DNA from: Tatumella sp. JGM118
GTDB lineage: Bacteria > Pseudomonadota > Gammaproteobacteria > Enterobacterales > Enterobacteriaceae
Assembly: GCF_018257515.1 (NCBI RefSeq)
Contig: NZ_JAERJR010000013.1
Location: 1 to 47,221 of the forward strand
DNA length: 47,221 bases
Reading direction: 5' to 3'
Part shown: in pieces, positions 20,510 to 29,342 of the stretch
How the letters are laid out: each line of letters starts with the position of its first letter
Numbering within the stretch: position 1 is the stretch's first letter
Notes under the pieces: generated by a model
The model's database searches: none
The model's input: the letters and a program-made list of their open reading frames with translations, nothing else
What the model was told of the DNA's origin: nothing
Position numbers and translations under genes: made by a program

Positions 20510-21172
20510 TTATCCGGCGTTGTGGCGACGTTTTTTCCACACCAGCATCAGCGTTCCGATAAAGCCGCTGACCAGCAGCAGTAACGGGATTAACATCAGT
20601 GCTGTCATCACCTGGTCTTCATGTCGCCGGATAAAGGGGACATGACTGATCCCGTAACCGAGAGTGACCAGGATCGCGACCCACAGCAGGCCACTCAGCC
20701 AGTTGAAGAGCTGAAAGCGGGTGTTACTCAGCCCGGAAATGCCTGCCATGGCAGGTAACAGTGTCCGGACAAAGGCCAGAAAGCGGCCAATCAGCAGTGC
20801 AGCCAGCCCATGCCGGATAAACATCTGCTCTGCCCGCTGATGATAGCGGGCCGGCAGATGCTTCAGCCAGCCCTGTACCAGCGGGTAATTCCCAAGCCAT
20901 CGACCCTGCAGATACCCGATCCAGCACCCCAGGCTGGCCGCAGTGGTGAGGATCACCAGTGCAGGAATAAAGTGCATCACGCCCCTGGCAATCAGTGCGC
21001 CAGCCAGCAGCAGTAAGCTGTCGCCCGGCAGAAAAGCTGCAGGCAATAAGCCGTTTTCCAGAAACAGCAGGGTAAACATGACCGCATAGACAATCCCGGC
21101 CATCTGAGGATTTGCCAGAACGGCAAAATCCTGATGCCAGAGAGCCCGGACGACCTCATTTAAAGCACTCAT
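20510..21172 (-). CDS. yghB: DedA-family inner membrane protein YghB
   Basis: This 220-residue DedA-family membrane protein matches E. coli YghB (219 residues), which with YqjA is needed for proton-dependent membrane functions, cell division and drug/pH tolerance. Visible DedA signatures are the acidic N-terminal helix with [22 protein letters not shown] (conserved Glu and Asp), [10 protein letters not shown], and the amphipathic [18 protein letters not shown] motif with the essential arginines. Several membrane helices and a basic C-terminus (WKKRRHNAG) follow. The gene lies between metC and dkgA, all leftward. A weak GATAACTGATG context leads into the start. Confidence 0.94.
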   Translation of the reverse strand: MSALNEVVRALWHQDFAVLANPQMAGIVYAVMFTLLFLENGLLPAAFLPGDSLLLLAGALIARGVMHFIPALVILTTAASLGCWIGYLQGRWLGNYPLVQGWLKHLPARYHQRAEQMFIRHGLAALLIGRFLAFVRTLLPAMAGISGLSNTRFQLFNWLSGLLWVAILVTLGYGISHVPFIRRHEDQVMTALMLIPLLLLVSGFIGTLMLVWKKRRHNAG

Positions 21173-21264
21173 CAGTTATCTCGTTATAAAATCATGGCTG
21201 CGGGGGACGCTATAACTGCCCCGCAGGGCAGTCGACGCCGGTTCACCCGCGTATGTTTAAGGGG

Positions 21265-22476
21265 TTACCCCGGATGACGGGCCAGACGCTCAAAGCCTGC
21301 CGTCAGGTCGGCAATCAGGTCATCGACGTTTTCCAGTCCGATATGCAGGCGTACCAGCGTGCCTGGCAGCGCTGCCTCGCCCTGCGGACGGATGGCCGCA
21401 ATCTCTTTCGGCTGATTCGCCAGGATCAGCGACTCGAAGCCTCCCCATGAATAGGCCATGCTGAAATGGCGGAAGTTATCCAGGAAGTCGGCCAGGGCGG
21501 CGTGAGAGAGCTGTTCCCGTAAGACAAAAGAGAACAGCCCGCTGCTGCCGGTGAAATCGCGTTTCCAGAAGCGGTGTCCGGGGGATTGCGCTAAGGCCGG
21601 GTGATTGACACGCCAGACCTCTTCACGGCCTGCCAGCCATTCGGCGACTTTCAGGCTGCTTTCTTCATGCTGGCGCAGGCGGACGGACAGGGTACGCAGA
21701 CCCCGTGAGGTCATATAGGCCGTATCTGCATCCACCATCTGGCCCATCAGATAAGAATTTTCACGCAGGGTCGGATAACAGCGTTCATTTGCCACGGCCG
21801 TGCCGATCATCCCGTCTGAGTGACCGATCAGATACTTGGTTCCGGCCTGGATGGAGATATCAATCCCGAAATCCAGCGCATTAAACAGCACGCCGGCCGC
21901 CCAGGTGTTATCCATCATAATAATGGCGTCCGGCGCTTTTCTGCGGACTGCCGCGACGATGGCCGGAATATCCTGAACTTCCATGGTGACAGAGGCCGGG
22001 GATTCCAGGAAAACGATACGGGTATTCGGCTGGATCCACTGCTCTATCTCGCTACCGCAGGTGTGAGGGAAGTAGGTGGTGGAGACATTCAGTTTACGCA
22101 GGATGGTATTACAGAAGTCACGGGTAGGTTCATACACCGAACCGCACATCAGCACGTGGTCACCGCTTTCGGCGAATGCCAGAATCGCGTTGGTCACGGC
22201 AGCGGCACCGCAAGGGTAGAGCGCACACCCTGCGCCATTTTCCAGTTCGCACATCGCTTCCTGAAGGGCAAAATGCGTCAGAGTACCGCGGCGCCCGTAA
22301 AAGAGCTCTCCCTGTGTACGACCTGCCGCCGCCCGTTTCTTTTCGGCAACAGTCTCAAAAACCAGCGATGATGCCCGCTGAATGACGCTGTTTACCGCGC
22401 CTGCGGTATAGCGTTTGCCTCTGCCGGCGCTGATCAATGTCGTTTCCAGTTTTTTATCTGATCTGTTGTTTGTCAT
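21265..22476 (-). CDS. metC: Cystathionine beta-lyase MetC
   Basis: MetC cleaves cystathionine to homocysteine, pyruvate and ammonia in methionine synthesis. This 403-residue PLP enzyme of the Cys/Met metabolism family has [14 protein letters not shown] (cofactor phosphate/substrate contacts), [14 protein letters not shown] (PLP Asp) and [14 protein letters not shown] with the Schiff-base lysine at 214 (E. coli Lys210). [17 protein letters not shown] follows and the C-terminal [12 protein letters not shown] closes the domain. I used the ATG at 22476 ([14 protein letters not shown]), with AGAGAGAA upstream; a frame extending to 22512 adds 12 unlikely residues. It is divergent from exbB as in E. 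coli. No confident MetJ box could be read. Confidence 0.95.
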   Translation of the reverse strand: MTNNRSDKKLETTLISAGRGKRYTAGAVNSVIQRASSLVFETVAEKKRAAAGRTQGELFYGRRGTLTHFALQEAMCELENGAGCALYPCGAAAVTNAILAFAESGDHVLMCGSVYEPTRDFCNTILRKLNVSTTYFPHTCGSEIEQWIQPNTRIVFLESPASVTMEVQDIPAIVAAVRRKAPDAIIMMDNTWAAGVLFNALDFGIDISIQAGTKYLIGHSDGMIGTAVANERCYPTLRENSYLMGQMVDADTAYMTSRGLRTLSVRLRQHEESSLKVAEWLAGREEVWRVNHPALAQSPGHRFWKRDFTGSSGLFSFVLREQLSHAALADFLDNFRHFSMAYSWGGFESLILANQPKEIAAIRPQGEAALPGTLVRLHIGLENVDDLIADLTAGFERLARHPG

Positions 22477-22656
22477 TTCTCTCTGCTCTGCCAGTCTAAC
22501 CCTGAGTGACACGTTAACATGAAAAGGTGTCCCGGCCAGTGATCACGAGAAAAATTCACCTTGATCATCTCCTGCCTGAGAATAAGGGCTGCGGATGACA
22601 GCTGTATGAACGCGGAAGCCGCCTCCCGGAAGGGGCAGGGAATACAGGGTGTAAAT

Positions 22657-22675
22657 ACTAATGATAACTACTATC
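22657..22675. promoter_or_regulatory. Putative Fur box upstream of exbB
   Basis: ACTAATGATAACTACTATC matches the 19-bp Fur consensus GATAATGATAATCATTATC at 14 positions by direct comparison. TATGAT and TATATT, candidate -10 elements, follow within 35 bp. Fe-Fur control of exbB-exbD is established in E. coli, so this site very likely represses the operon in iron-rich cells; metC on the other side may be incidental. Confidence 0.75.
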
Positions 22676-22743
22676 AATTAAGCTGTGATTTGGTATGATC
22701 GGGTATATTGCAGGTTGTTAAACGGTTATATGGAGTCGCACAC

Positions 22744-23487
22744 GTGGTAGCCAATGATCTTATGCAGACGGATCTTTCCGTCTGGGGCATGTATCAGCAT
22801 GCTGATATTGTTGTAAAAATTGTCATGATTGGTCTGTTACTCGCATCGGTGGTGACCTGGGCGATATTTTTCGGTAAGTTCACTGAGCTGAGTGCCGCCA
22901 TACGCCGGCTGAAAACCGAGCAAAAAGCGCTGAAAGCGGTGCGGACGCTGCAACAGGCAGTGGATATCGCCACGACATTTCCGGCCAGCAGCCATAGCCG
23001 TGCGCTGATTGCTGAAGCGCTGGATGAACGCGATCTTTCTGCCGGCAGCCATGAGCCGGAAGGGATCAAAGAGCGAACCGGTTTCCGGCTGGAACGTAAG
23101 GTCGCCTCTGTCGGTCGTTTTGCCGCACGCGGTAACGGTTTTCTGGCGACTATCGGTTCTGTTGCTCCCTTTATCGGGCTGTTCGGTACGGTCTGGGGCA
23201 TTATGAACAGCTTTATCGGGATTGCCAAAACCCAGACCACGAACCTGGCGGTCGTCGCTCCGGGGATTGCCGAAGCTCTCCTGGCAACCGCGATCGGTCT
23301 GGTGGCTGCGATCCCGGCGGTGGTGATCTACAACTTTTTTGCCCGGATGATTGCCGGTTATAAAGCCTCTCTGAGCGATACCGCAGCGCAGGTATTGTTG
23401 CTGCAGAGCCGTGATCTCGATCTGAATCAGGGCGCGGTAAACAGCACTCCGGCGCGTACCTCTGCCCAACAACTGCGGGTGAGTTAA
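22744..23487 (+). CDS. exbB: TonB-system proton channel subunit ExbB
   Basis: ExbB with ExbD forms the inner-membrane proton channel that energises TonB for siderophore, cobalamin and other TonB-dependent uptake. The 247-residue protein has three membrane segments: the first around VVKIVMIGLLLASVVTWAIF, then GFLATIGSVAPFIGLFGTVWG (conserved glycines and prolines), then LLATAIGLVAAIPAVVIYN. I assign a GTG start at 22744 with GGAG 8 nt upstream, giving MANDLMQTDLSVWGMYQHAD, which aligns with the E. coli N-terminus. An upstream TTG at 22708 would add 12 unrelated residues. It is followed by exbD 5 nt later. Confidence 0.95.
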   Translation: MVANDLMQTDLSVWGMYQHADIVVKIVMIGLLLASVVTWAIFFGKFTELSAAIRRLKTEQKALKAVRTLQQAVDIATTFPASSHSRALIAEALDERDLSAGSHEPEGIKERTGFRLERKVASVGRFAARGNGFLATIGSVAPFIGLFGTVWGIMNSFIGIAKTQTTNLAVVAPGIAEALLATAIGLVAAIPAVVIYNFFARMIAGYKASLSDTAAQVLLLQSRDLDLNQGAVNSTPARTSAQQLRVS

Positions 23488-23492
23488 TCGTT

Positions 23493-23915
23493 ATGGCAAT
23501 GCGTCTGAATGAAGATGTGGAAAACGATGGCGAAATGAGTGAGATCAACGTGACGCCCTTTATCGACGTCATGCTGGTATTACTGATTATTTTTATGGTG
23601 GCGGCTCCGCTATCGACGGTGGATGTTAAGGTTAATCTGCCGGCTTCCACCAGTAAGCCTGCACCACGCCCTGAAAAGCCGGTTTATCTGAGTATCAAAG
23701 CAGATAAATCCTTGTATGTCGGCAATGAAGCGGTCTCTGCCGGACAGCTGATGGCGTCGATTGATGCACTCACCAACGGTAACAAAGAGACCACCATCTT
23801 TTTCCAGGCGGATAAAGAGGTGGATTATGCGACCCTGATGAGCGTTATGGATCAATTACGTGCGGGGGGCTATCTGAAAGTCGGGCTGATGGGGCTGGAG
23901 TCTGCCGGTCACTGA
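23493..23915 (+). CDS. exbD: TonB-system subunit ExbD
   Basis: ExbD is the partner of ExbB; its single transmembrane helix lies inside the ExbB pore. The 140-residue protein has the cytoplasmic MAMRLNEDVENDGEMSEINVT, then the helix FIDVMLVLLIIFMVAAPL with the essential proton-path aspartate (Asp25), then a periplasmic domain ending near MGLESAGH. The gene begins 5 nt after exbB, with the exbB end GTGAGTTAA acting as the nearest purine-rich upstream region. It is followed by a strong terminator, so exbB-exbD is a two-gene, iron-regulated operon. Confidence 0.96.
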   Translation: MAMRLNEDVENDGEMSEINVTPFIDVMLVLLIIFMVAAPLSTVDVKVNLPASTSKPAPRPEKPVYLSIKADKSLYVGNEAVSAGQLMASIDALTNGNKETTIFFQADKEVDYATLMSVMDQLRAGGYLKVGLMGLESAGH

Positions 23916-23944
23916 TCGCCGGGTGGACGATGCCATGATGAAGA

Positions 23945-23975
23945 GGGCTTCTCTGAAAAGAGAGGCCCTTTTTTT
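23945..23975 (+). terminator. Intrinsic terminator of exbB-exbD
   Basis: GGGCTTCTCT-type arm (23945-23954) pairs with AGAGAGGCCC (23959-23968), loop GAAA, one G-T pair. Seven Ts follow (23969-23975). Confidence 0.95.
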
Positions 23976-24001
23976 ATGCGGTCAGTTTTTATTGAAGTTT
24001 A

Positions 24002-24029
24002 TTTGTTGATGTTTTGTTACTTATTTGTT
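24002..24029. promoter_or_regulatory. 11-bp-phased TTTGTT triplet upstream of the citrate-type symporter
   Basis: TTTGTT occurs at 24002, 24013 and 24024, exactly 11 bp apart, about 100 bp upstream of the symporter start at 24130. Direct repeats with 11-bp spacing are typical of sites bound side by side by response regulators of the OmpR/PhoB type, but no regulator gene is adjacent, so this is only a suggestion. Confidence 0.4.
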
Positions 24030-24129
24030 GGCCGTTGTCGCGCATAAAACCAACGAGCATCACATATTTCCGTCAATAGCCGGGGTAAACATGAGCCACG
24101 ATTAAAATAATCACAGGAAGGATTGGGCT

Positions 24130-25452
24130 ATGAGCGCTTCGGACTTATCTTCTGCCGCCAGCCATACGCGCGGTGCTAAAGCGATTTTCAGGGTGACCAG
24201 CGGTAATTTCCTGGAAATGTATGACTTTATGGTGTTTGGCTACTATGCGACCGCCATTGCAGGCACATTCTTTCCTGGCGGAGACCCCTGGTCTTCACTG
24301 ATGCTGACGCTGATGACGTTTGGTGCCGGTTTTCTGATGCGGCCGCTGGGGGCTATGGTGCTCGGGGCTTACATCGATCGCCACGGCCGGCGTAAAGGGT
24401 TGTTACTGACCCTGGGACTGATGGCTATCGGGACGCTGACGATTGCACTGACCCCGGGCTATCACACCCTCGGCAGCCTTGCCCCGGTAATTATTCTGGC
24501 CGGTCGTTTGTTGCAGGGGTTTTCTGCCGGGGTGGAACTGGGCGGTGTATCGGTCTATTTGTCTGAAATTGCCCCTAAAGGCCGCAAAGGATTTTATGTC
24601 AGCTGGCAGTCAGGGAGTCAGCAGATAGCCGTTATTTTTGCTGCCGTACTGGGACTGTTACTGAACCAGTGGCTGGATAAAGGGCAGGTCACCGACTGGG
24701 GCTGGCGTATCCCCTTTGTCGTCGGCTGCCTGATCGTGCCTTTTCTGTTCTATATCCGTCGGATGCTGGAAGAAACCGAAAGCTTTGTCCGGCGTAAACA
24801 TCACCCGGAAGTCAGGGATATTCTGCGTTCGGTCGCCAGTAACTGGGCGCTGATCCTGGCCGGGATGCTGATGGTGGTGACCACGACGGTGATGTTTTAT
24901 ATGATAACGGCGTTTACTCCGACCTTCGGTAAAACGGTACTGATGATGAGCGATCGTCAGAGTTTTATGGTGACGCTGTTTATCGGGTTATCTAACCTGA
25001 TCTGGCTGCCGGTGATGGGGGCTCTTTCGGACCGGCTGGGCCGTCGTCCGTTACTGATCGTTTTTACGTTGCTGACAATGTGTACCGCGTGGCCGGTGTT
25101 GAAATGGCTGGTGGCGGAGCCGACCTTCAGTCATTTACTGGAGGCCGAGTTATGGCTCTCTTTCCTGTATGCCAGTTATAACGGCGCAATGGTGGTGTAT
25201 CTGGCAGAAATTATGCCCCCTGAAGTCAGGGCGACCGGATTCTCTCTGGCCTACAGTCTGGCAACGGCGTTGTTCGGCGGTTTCACACCGGCGATTTCCA
25301 GTTACCTTATCCACGCCTTCGGGGATAAAGCGATGCCCGGGGCCTGGCTGACCTTTGCCGCCTGCTGCGGGCTGATCGGCACACTGTGTATTGGTTACCT
25401 GGCCAGACGTTACCAGCAGAAACAGACAGCGGTGACATTACAGGGGGTGTGA
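24130..25452 (+). CDS. MFS metabolite:H+ symporter, citrate/tricarballylate type
   Basis: This 440-residue transporter belongs to the metabolite:H+ symporter branch of the major facilitator superfamily. It strongly resembles the enterobacterial citrate-proton symporter CitA/CitH and TcuC. Recognised blocks are ILRVTSGN-like [14 protein letters not shown] near residue 20, [23 protein letters not shown] (MFS loop 2-3 motif), [46 protein letters not shown] and [21 protein letters not shown]. Twelve membrane helices are expected. It stands alone: tcuA/tcuB or citrate lyase genes are not adjacent, so citrate versus another tricarboxylate cannot be decided. Strong terminators lie before and after it. 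Confidence 0.88.
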   Translation: MSASDLSSAASHTRGAKAIFRVTSGNFLEMYDFMVFGYYATAIAGTFFPGGDPWSSLMLTLMTFGAGFLMRPLGAMVLGAYIDRHGRRKGLLLTLGLMAIGTLTIALTPGYHTLGSLAPVIILAGRLLQGFSAGVELGGVSVYLSEIAPKGRKGFYVSWQSGSQQIAVIFAAVLGLLLNQWLDKGQVTDWGWRIPFVVGCLIVPFLFYIRRMLEETESFVRRKHHPEVRDILRSVASNWALILAGMLMVVTTTVMFYMITAFTPTFGKTVLMMSDRQSFMVTLFIGLSNLIWLPVMGALSDRLGRRPLLIVFTLLTMCTAWPVLKWLVAEPTFSHLLEAELWLSFLYASYNGAMVVYLAEIMPPEVRATGFSLAYSLATALFGGFTPAISSYLIHAFGDKAMPGAWLTFAACCGLIGTLCIGYLARRYQQKQTAVTLQGV

Positions 25453-25555
25453 AGGGCAGTAACTCACTTCTGCGCCTGAGACCCGGCGGATCGGCCGGCA
25501 GGCGCGACGATCAAACCGGGTCTGGTACCTCAGGCTGGTCAATGAAGCTTATGAG

Positions 25556-25587
25556 AACGCCGCCGCAGATAACGCAGCGGCGTTTTT
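25556..25587 (+). terminator. Intrinsic terminator after the MFS symporter
   Basis: AACGCCGC (25556-25563) pairs with GCGGCGTT (25577-25584), with Ts from 25583 to 25587. It lies about 100 bp beyond the symporter stop. Confidence 0.88.
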
Positions 25588-25913
25588 ATCAGGCCTGGGC
25601 GGCCGGTTTTTATTCTCCCGGCGGGGAAAGTCAGATATTTTTGTCACCTGAAGCCAATTAAGGTTTGTTAATGTCAGATCGTATGACGTACTATGTTTAA
25701 TTAGCAGACGTTTTGACAGGGCGTCAGCGTGCAACGTTCGTTGCCGTACTTTTCTGCTTTGGAGCAGCACCGGATCCACTCAATAACTAAAAACACCCTA
25801 ATGTTATCTGCCTCAGGGAGTATTTCCTGTGTACCGGAGATAGCTGTTCTGTTTTTTCACTGCTATTTTTAGTTAATACTTTCGTTTATGAACCTGTGAC
25901 AAAAGGAGTCACT
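25588..25913 (+). other. Spacer before the GGDEF-EAL gene
   Basis: About 325 bp without a gene. It is AT-richer near the 3' end (TATTTTTAGTTAATACT, 25863-25879), where a promoter is likely, but no specific box could be assigned. The ribosome-binding site AAAGGAG (25902-25908) lies at its end. Confidence 0.4.
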
Positions 25914-28028
25914 ATGCTCGATGTATCCTGGGATAAATGGCTGGTGTTTATATCACTGCTCATCGCCTTTATCGCCTCTTTCACTGCATTGGATACGGCA
26001 GGGCGGGTTGCCAGTTCCCGGGGATGGAAAGCCAGATTCTGGCTGGCGGGGGGCGGCACCGCGATGGGCATTGGTGTCTGGTCTATGCACTTTATCGGCA
26101 TGCTGGCCATGAAATTCCCGATGCCAATGCACTACAGTATCGGTTACACCGGTATCTCGCTGCTGCTTGTCATTGTGGCATCGATAGCCGCGCTTCAGCA
26201 GGTGGTCAGCCATCAGCATCTTGGCTGGGGCCGTCTGATCCGTGGCGCTTTTCTGCTGGGCAGTGGTGTGGTCGGGATGCACTATCTTGGAATGTATGCC
26301 CTGCTGGTCGACCCGGGGATCATCTGGAATAGCGGGCTGGTGATTTTATCGATTATCGTTGCCTATGTTGCTTCCGGGGTTGCCCTGTGGCTGGCGTTCG
26401 AGCTGCGCAAAGGTGAAAGCGGCATTGTTATGCGTCGTCTGCAGGCCTCTCTGGTGATGGGCGTCGCCATTGCCGGTATGCACTATATCGGTATGGATGC
26501 TGCTGATTTTAAAGCCGGGTCCCATATTTACGGACACGGTATTAACTCACCGGCGCTGGCTATCTGGGTATTTTTATTTACCCTCAGCATTCTTGGCTGC
26601 AGTCTGCTGGTGTCGATGATTGATTCGCAAATCAAAACCACACGGCTGGCGAAGAAATTACACCAGGCTAACCGTGAATTACATAAGCTGGCGATGCATG
26701 ATCCATTGACGTTATTGCCTAACCGCGCTTATCTGGAAGAGCAACTGGATCATTATATTGAGGAGGCCTCCTCAGGCTCGGCATTTGCGCTGATGTTCCT
26801 CGACCTGGATGGCTTTAAGATGATTAATGATGCTTACGGGCATCATATTGGTGATCGGTTGCTTATTACGGTCACCGAACGGTTAAAAAACATTCTTGAT
26901 TCTGACCATGTGCTGGCGCGTGTCGGCGGTGATGAATTTGTGTTGCTGACGCCATCGACCTCGGCAGATGCGGCGGAACGTATCGCCTCCCGAATGGTGA
27001 AAGCGATCGAAAAGCCGTTTCATATTTCTGAATATGAGCTGATGGTTTCCATCAGTATCGGGATTGCGCTGTATCCGCCACACGGATCAGAAGGTCGCGA
27101 TATGATGTTCAATGCCGATGTCGCCATGTATCACACCAAGAATAATGGCCGTAACGGCTTCAGCGTTTATCGTCCGGACATGAACCCGATGGGGAAAAGT
27201 CAGGTCCAGCTGAAAAATGAATTGTGGCGGGCGTTGTACCACAATGAATTACGTCTGTTCTATCAGCCGAAGAACGATGCAGGAAGTGGGCAGATCATCG
27301 GTTATGAGGCACTGGTTCGCTGGCAGCACCCTGTGCGTGGTTTATTATCTCCGGATAAATTCCTGCCGGTGGCCGAAAAAAGCGGCATGATCATTCAGGT
27401 CGGTGAATGGGTTCTGAACGAAGCCTGTCGTCAGCTGGCTATCTGGCACGCCCAGGGCAATACAGAACTCTCCGTCTCCGTGAACCTGTCTGCACTGCAG
27501 TTTGAACAGGAAATGCTGGCCCAGGTGGTACTGAATGCCTTAACCACGAACAATGTGCCGCCGGAAAAAATGATCCTGGAGATCACCGAAACCACGGCGA
27601 TGCGTTCACCGAAAGAAACTATCCGGATACTGACCATTCTGAAAGAACACGGTATTCAGGTGTCCATCGATGATTTCGGTACCGGGTATTCCAGCCTGTT
27701 GTATCTGCAGAGTATGCCGGCCAGTGAACTGAAGATTGATCGTGCATTTGTGCGTGAAATTAACAATAACCATACGGATACCCGTTTGTTAGCCATGATC
27801 ATTGAACTGGCGAAGAACATGAATCTGAATATCGTGGCCGAAGGGGTTGAGACCGAAGAACAGCAGCGTCAGCTGACTGAGCTGGGTTGTAATATCCTGC
27901 AGGGCTTCTATTTCAGCCGTCCTGTGCCACCGGAACAGCTGGTATTGCCGGAAATCATGGTAAAACCCCCTGCACAGGTAAAACTGGATCTGGTACCGGA
28001 TACCGGTTCCCGGAAGATCAGCGCCTGA
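25914..28028 (+). CDS. MHYT-GGDEF-EAL cyclic-di-GMP protein
   Basis: This 704-residue membrane protein combines an N-terminal MHYT sensor with cytosolic cyclic-di-GMP enzymes. The MHYT region has seven predicted helices and three signature copies, SMHFIGM (57-63), GMHYLGM and GMHYIGM; this domain is proposed to bind copper and sense O2, CO or NO. The GGDEF domain carries intact GGDEF at 338-342. The EAL domain has EAL at 465-467, EITE, DDFGTG at 586-591 and EGVE at 643-646, so phosphodiesterase residues are also intact. Both activities are therefore possible, and net direction is not readable. The ATG 25914 start follows AAAGGAG; an in-frame GTG at 25896 overlaps that site and is less likely. 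Confidence 0.93.
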   Translation: MLDVSWDKWLVFISLLIAFIASFTALDTAGRVASSRGWKARFWLAGGGTAMGIGVWSMHFIGMLAMKFPMPMHYSIGYTGISLLLVIVASIAALQQVVSHQHLGWGRLIRGAFLLGSGVVGMHYLGMYALLVDPGIIWNSGLVILSIIVAYVASGVALWLAFELRKGESGIVMRRLQASLVMGVAIAGMHYIGMDAADFKAGSHIYGHGINSPALAIWVFLFTLSILGCSLLVSMIDSQIKTTRLAKKLHQANRELHKLAMHDPLTLLPNRAYLEEQLDHYIEEASSGSAFALMFLDLDGFKMINDAYGHHIGDRLLITVTERLKNILDSDHVLARVGGDEFVLLTPSTSADAAERIASRMVKAIEKPFHISEYELMVSISIGIALYPPHGSEGRDMMFNADVAMYHTKNNGRNGFSVYRPDMNPMGKSQVQLKNELWRALYHNELRLFYQPKNDAGSGQIIGYEALVRWQHPVRGLLSPDKFLPVAEKSGMIIQVGEWVLNEACRQLAIWHAQGNTELSVSVNLSALQFEQEMLAQVVLNALTTNNVPPEKMILEITETTAMRSPKETIRILTILKEHGIQVSIDDFGTGYSSLLYLQSMPASELKIDRAFVREINNNHTDTRLLAMIIELAKNMNLNIVAEGVETEEQQRQLTELGCNILQGFYFSRPVPPEQLVLPEIMVKPPAQVKLDLVPDTGSRKISA

Positions 28029-28118
28029 TGCCTGACAAAGGGCCGGGATTGAGAGGGTACCTGTCAGCCGTGAGGGAATGGCCTCTGTCTTAGCAGTTAC
28101 TGTGATTTTCGTTACAAC

Positions 28119-28149
28119 AACCCTCCCTGTTTTGCAGGGAGGGTTTTTT
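28119..28149 (+). terminator. Intrinsic terminator after the GGDEF-EAL gene
   Basis: AACCCTCCCTG (28119-28129) pairs perfectly with CAGGGAGGGTT (28135-28145), loop TTTTG, followed by a T-run to 28149. Confidence 0.96.
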
Positions 28150-28453
28150 ATTGCCCTGATCACTGATTGCCGGCCCCGCCAGACAATCCTTCCGCAGCGG
28201 TTACCCGTGAATGCAGTCCGTAATAACCAAACCCGGCGGCGGGGGAATGAGCCTCAGGCGTTTATGGGATGCCCTCGTCATCGTAAGAATGCTATTCGCC
28301 GCCTCTGCGCCGGCAACAGTCCCTGCAGGCTTGTAAGCGAATGACCGGCGTAATGACGCGGGACGCTGACATTGACCTGCCCGTAAAACAGCCCCGGCTT
28401 AGCCCGGCATGTGTCATCTATCAGAATGCCGGGTACCCACGTGACGCTGACCG
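28150..28453. other. Spacer with no recognised gene
   Basis: About 300 bp separate the GGDEF-EAL terminator from the 3' end of the leftward ridA-like gene. Short open frames exist on both strands but lack ribosome-binding sites and protein-like composition. No repeat or regulatory site was recognised. Confidence 0.4.
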
Positions 28454-28921
28454 TTATTCCGCGACTATTTCGGCAATCATTTCGATTTCCACCGCCATGC
28501 CCAGCGGTAACTCTGTGGCCGAGACCGCACTCCTGGCATGTTTGCCTTTGTCACCAAACACCTCGACGATAAAATCTGACGCGCCATTGATGACCAGATG
28601 CTGCTGATCAAACCCCGGCGCACTGCGGACCCATGCCAGCAGTTTGACGAATCTTTTAATTCTGTTCAAAGAACCCAGTTCGTTTTTCAGCACGCTGAGC
28701 GCATTAATCGCCGCCAGCCGCGCCGCCTGATACCCCTCTTCAGGGGTTATGTCGTGGCCTACCGACCCTTTCCAGACAACTGCACCGTCTGATAGCGGCC
28801 CCTGGCCGGAGACAAATGCGAGTGAACCGCTGATCACTACCGGGACAAAGTTCGCCGGCGGGGAGGTCACGGCGGGAAGTGTAATGCCCATTTCGTCGAT
28901 TTTCTGATCCGGAGTTAGCAT
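28454..28921 (-). CDS. RidA/YjgF-family protein
   Basis: This 155-residue protein is a RidA (YjgF/YER057c/UK114) superfamily member of the longer type. RidA enzymes hydrolyse reactive enamine/imine intermediates made by PLP- and flavin-dependent amino-acid enzymes. FVSGQGPL near residue 37 and the C-terminal ARSAVSATELPLGMAVEIEM block are visible. Arg130 aligns with the catalytic Arg105 of E. coli RidA, so imine hydrolase activity is plausible, though this subgroup is not tested. CAGGAAA precedes the ATG. It is divergent from an FAD-dependent amino-acid dehydrogenase-like gene, whose imino-acid product would be its natural substrate. Confidence 0.88.
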   Translation of the reverse strand: MLTPDQKIDEMGITLPAVTSPPANFVPVVISGSLAFVSGQGPLSDGAVVWKGSVGHDITPEEGYQAARLAAINALSVLKNELGSLNRIKRFVKLLAWVRSAPGFDQQHLVINGASDFIVEVFGDKGKHARSAVSATELPLGMAVEIEMIAEIVAE

Positions 28922-29342
28922 GTCGTTTTCCTGAACGCGGAGGGTAAGGGATACCCGCAGGTACCATTGAGCGTTTTATCTTAGATTTTTTTCCGGCCTG
29001 ATTCTCATACTTAAAACTGATATCCCGCTGATTAAAAAGGTATCTTGTGGCTGTGGTCTGGTTAACCTGAACCTGCCGTGATCGATGGAATGATAAAGAT
29101 CGGCCCCGGGGGGAGAGCGTGACACCTGCCGGGTATGACCGGGGCCAGAGACCCTGACTCTGTTCAGTCGTTCACTGCTGAGAGACGGTTCTGGCATACG
29201 AATTGCTTCAGGTTACAGATGCCGCGAGGCGGAGGGGGATGTTTACCGGACAGAGGGCCGACCGCACGCCGTAAACTCCGTATTGCGAAGATGCAGGATG
29301 ATGCTCAGTACCGGATGGATACTGCTTTCACAGGTAAATTTT
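28922..29342. promoter_or_regulatory. Divergent ridA-like / FAD oxidoreductase intergenic region
   Basis: This roughly 420-bp spacer must hold promoters for both divergent genes. The segment 28973-29046 is AT-rich (runs such as GATTTTTTTCC and GATTAAAAAGG), and a perfect 8-bp palindrome GGTTAACC lies at 29060-29067. Nothing more specific can be assigned. Confidence 0.4.

Noticed and set aside
19497..20540. Longer DkgA reading frame starting at 20540
   Set aside because: The extra 71 residues overlap yghB and the inverted repeat and do not resemble any aldo-keto reductase N-terminus; the ATG at 20327 has a GGAGGAGAA site.
22477..22600. MetJ operator upstream of metC
   Set aside because: Only weak, isolated resemblance to AGACGTCT was seen; no tandem met boxes could be defined.
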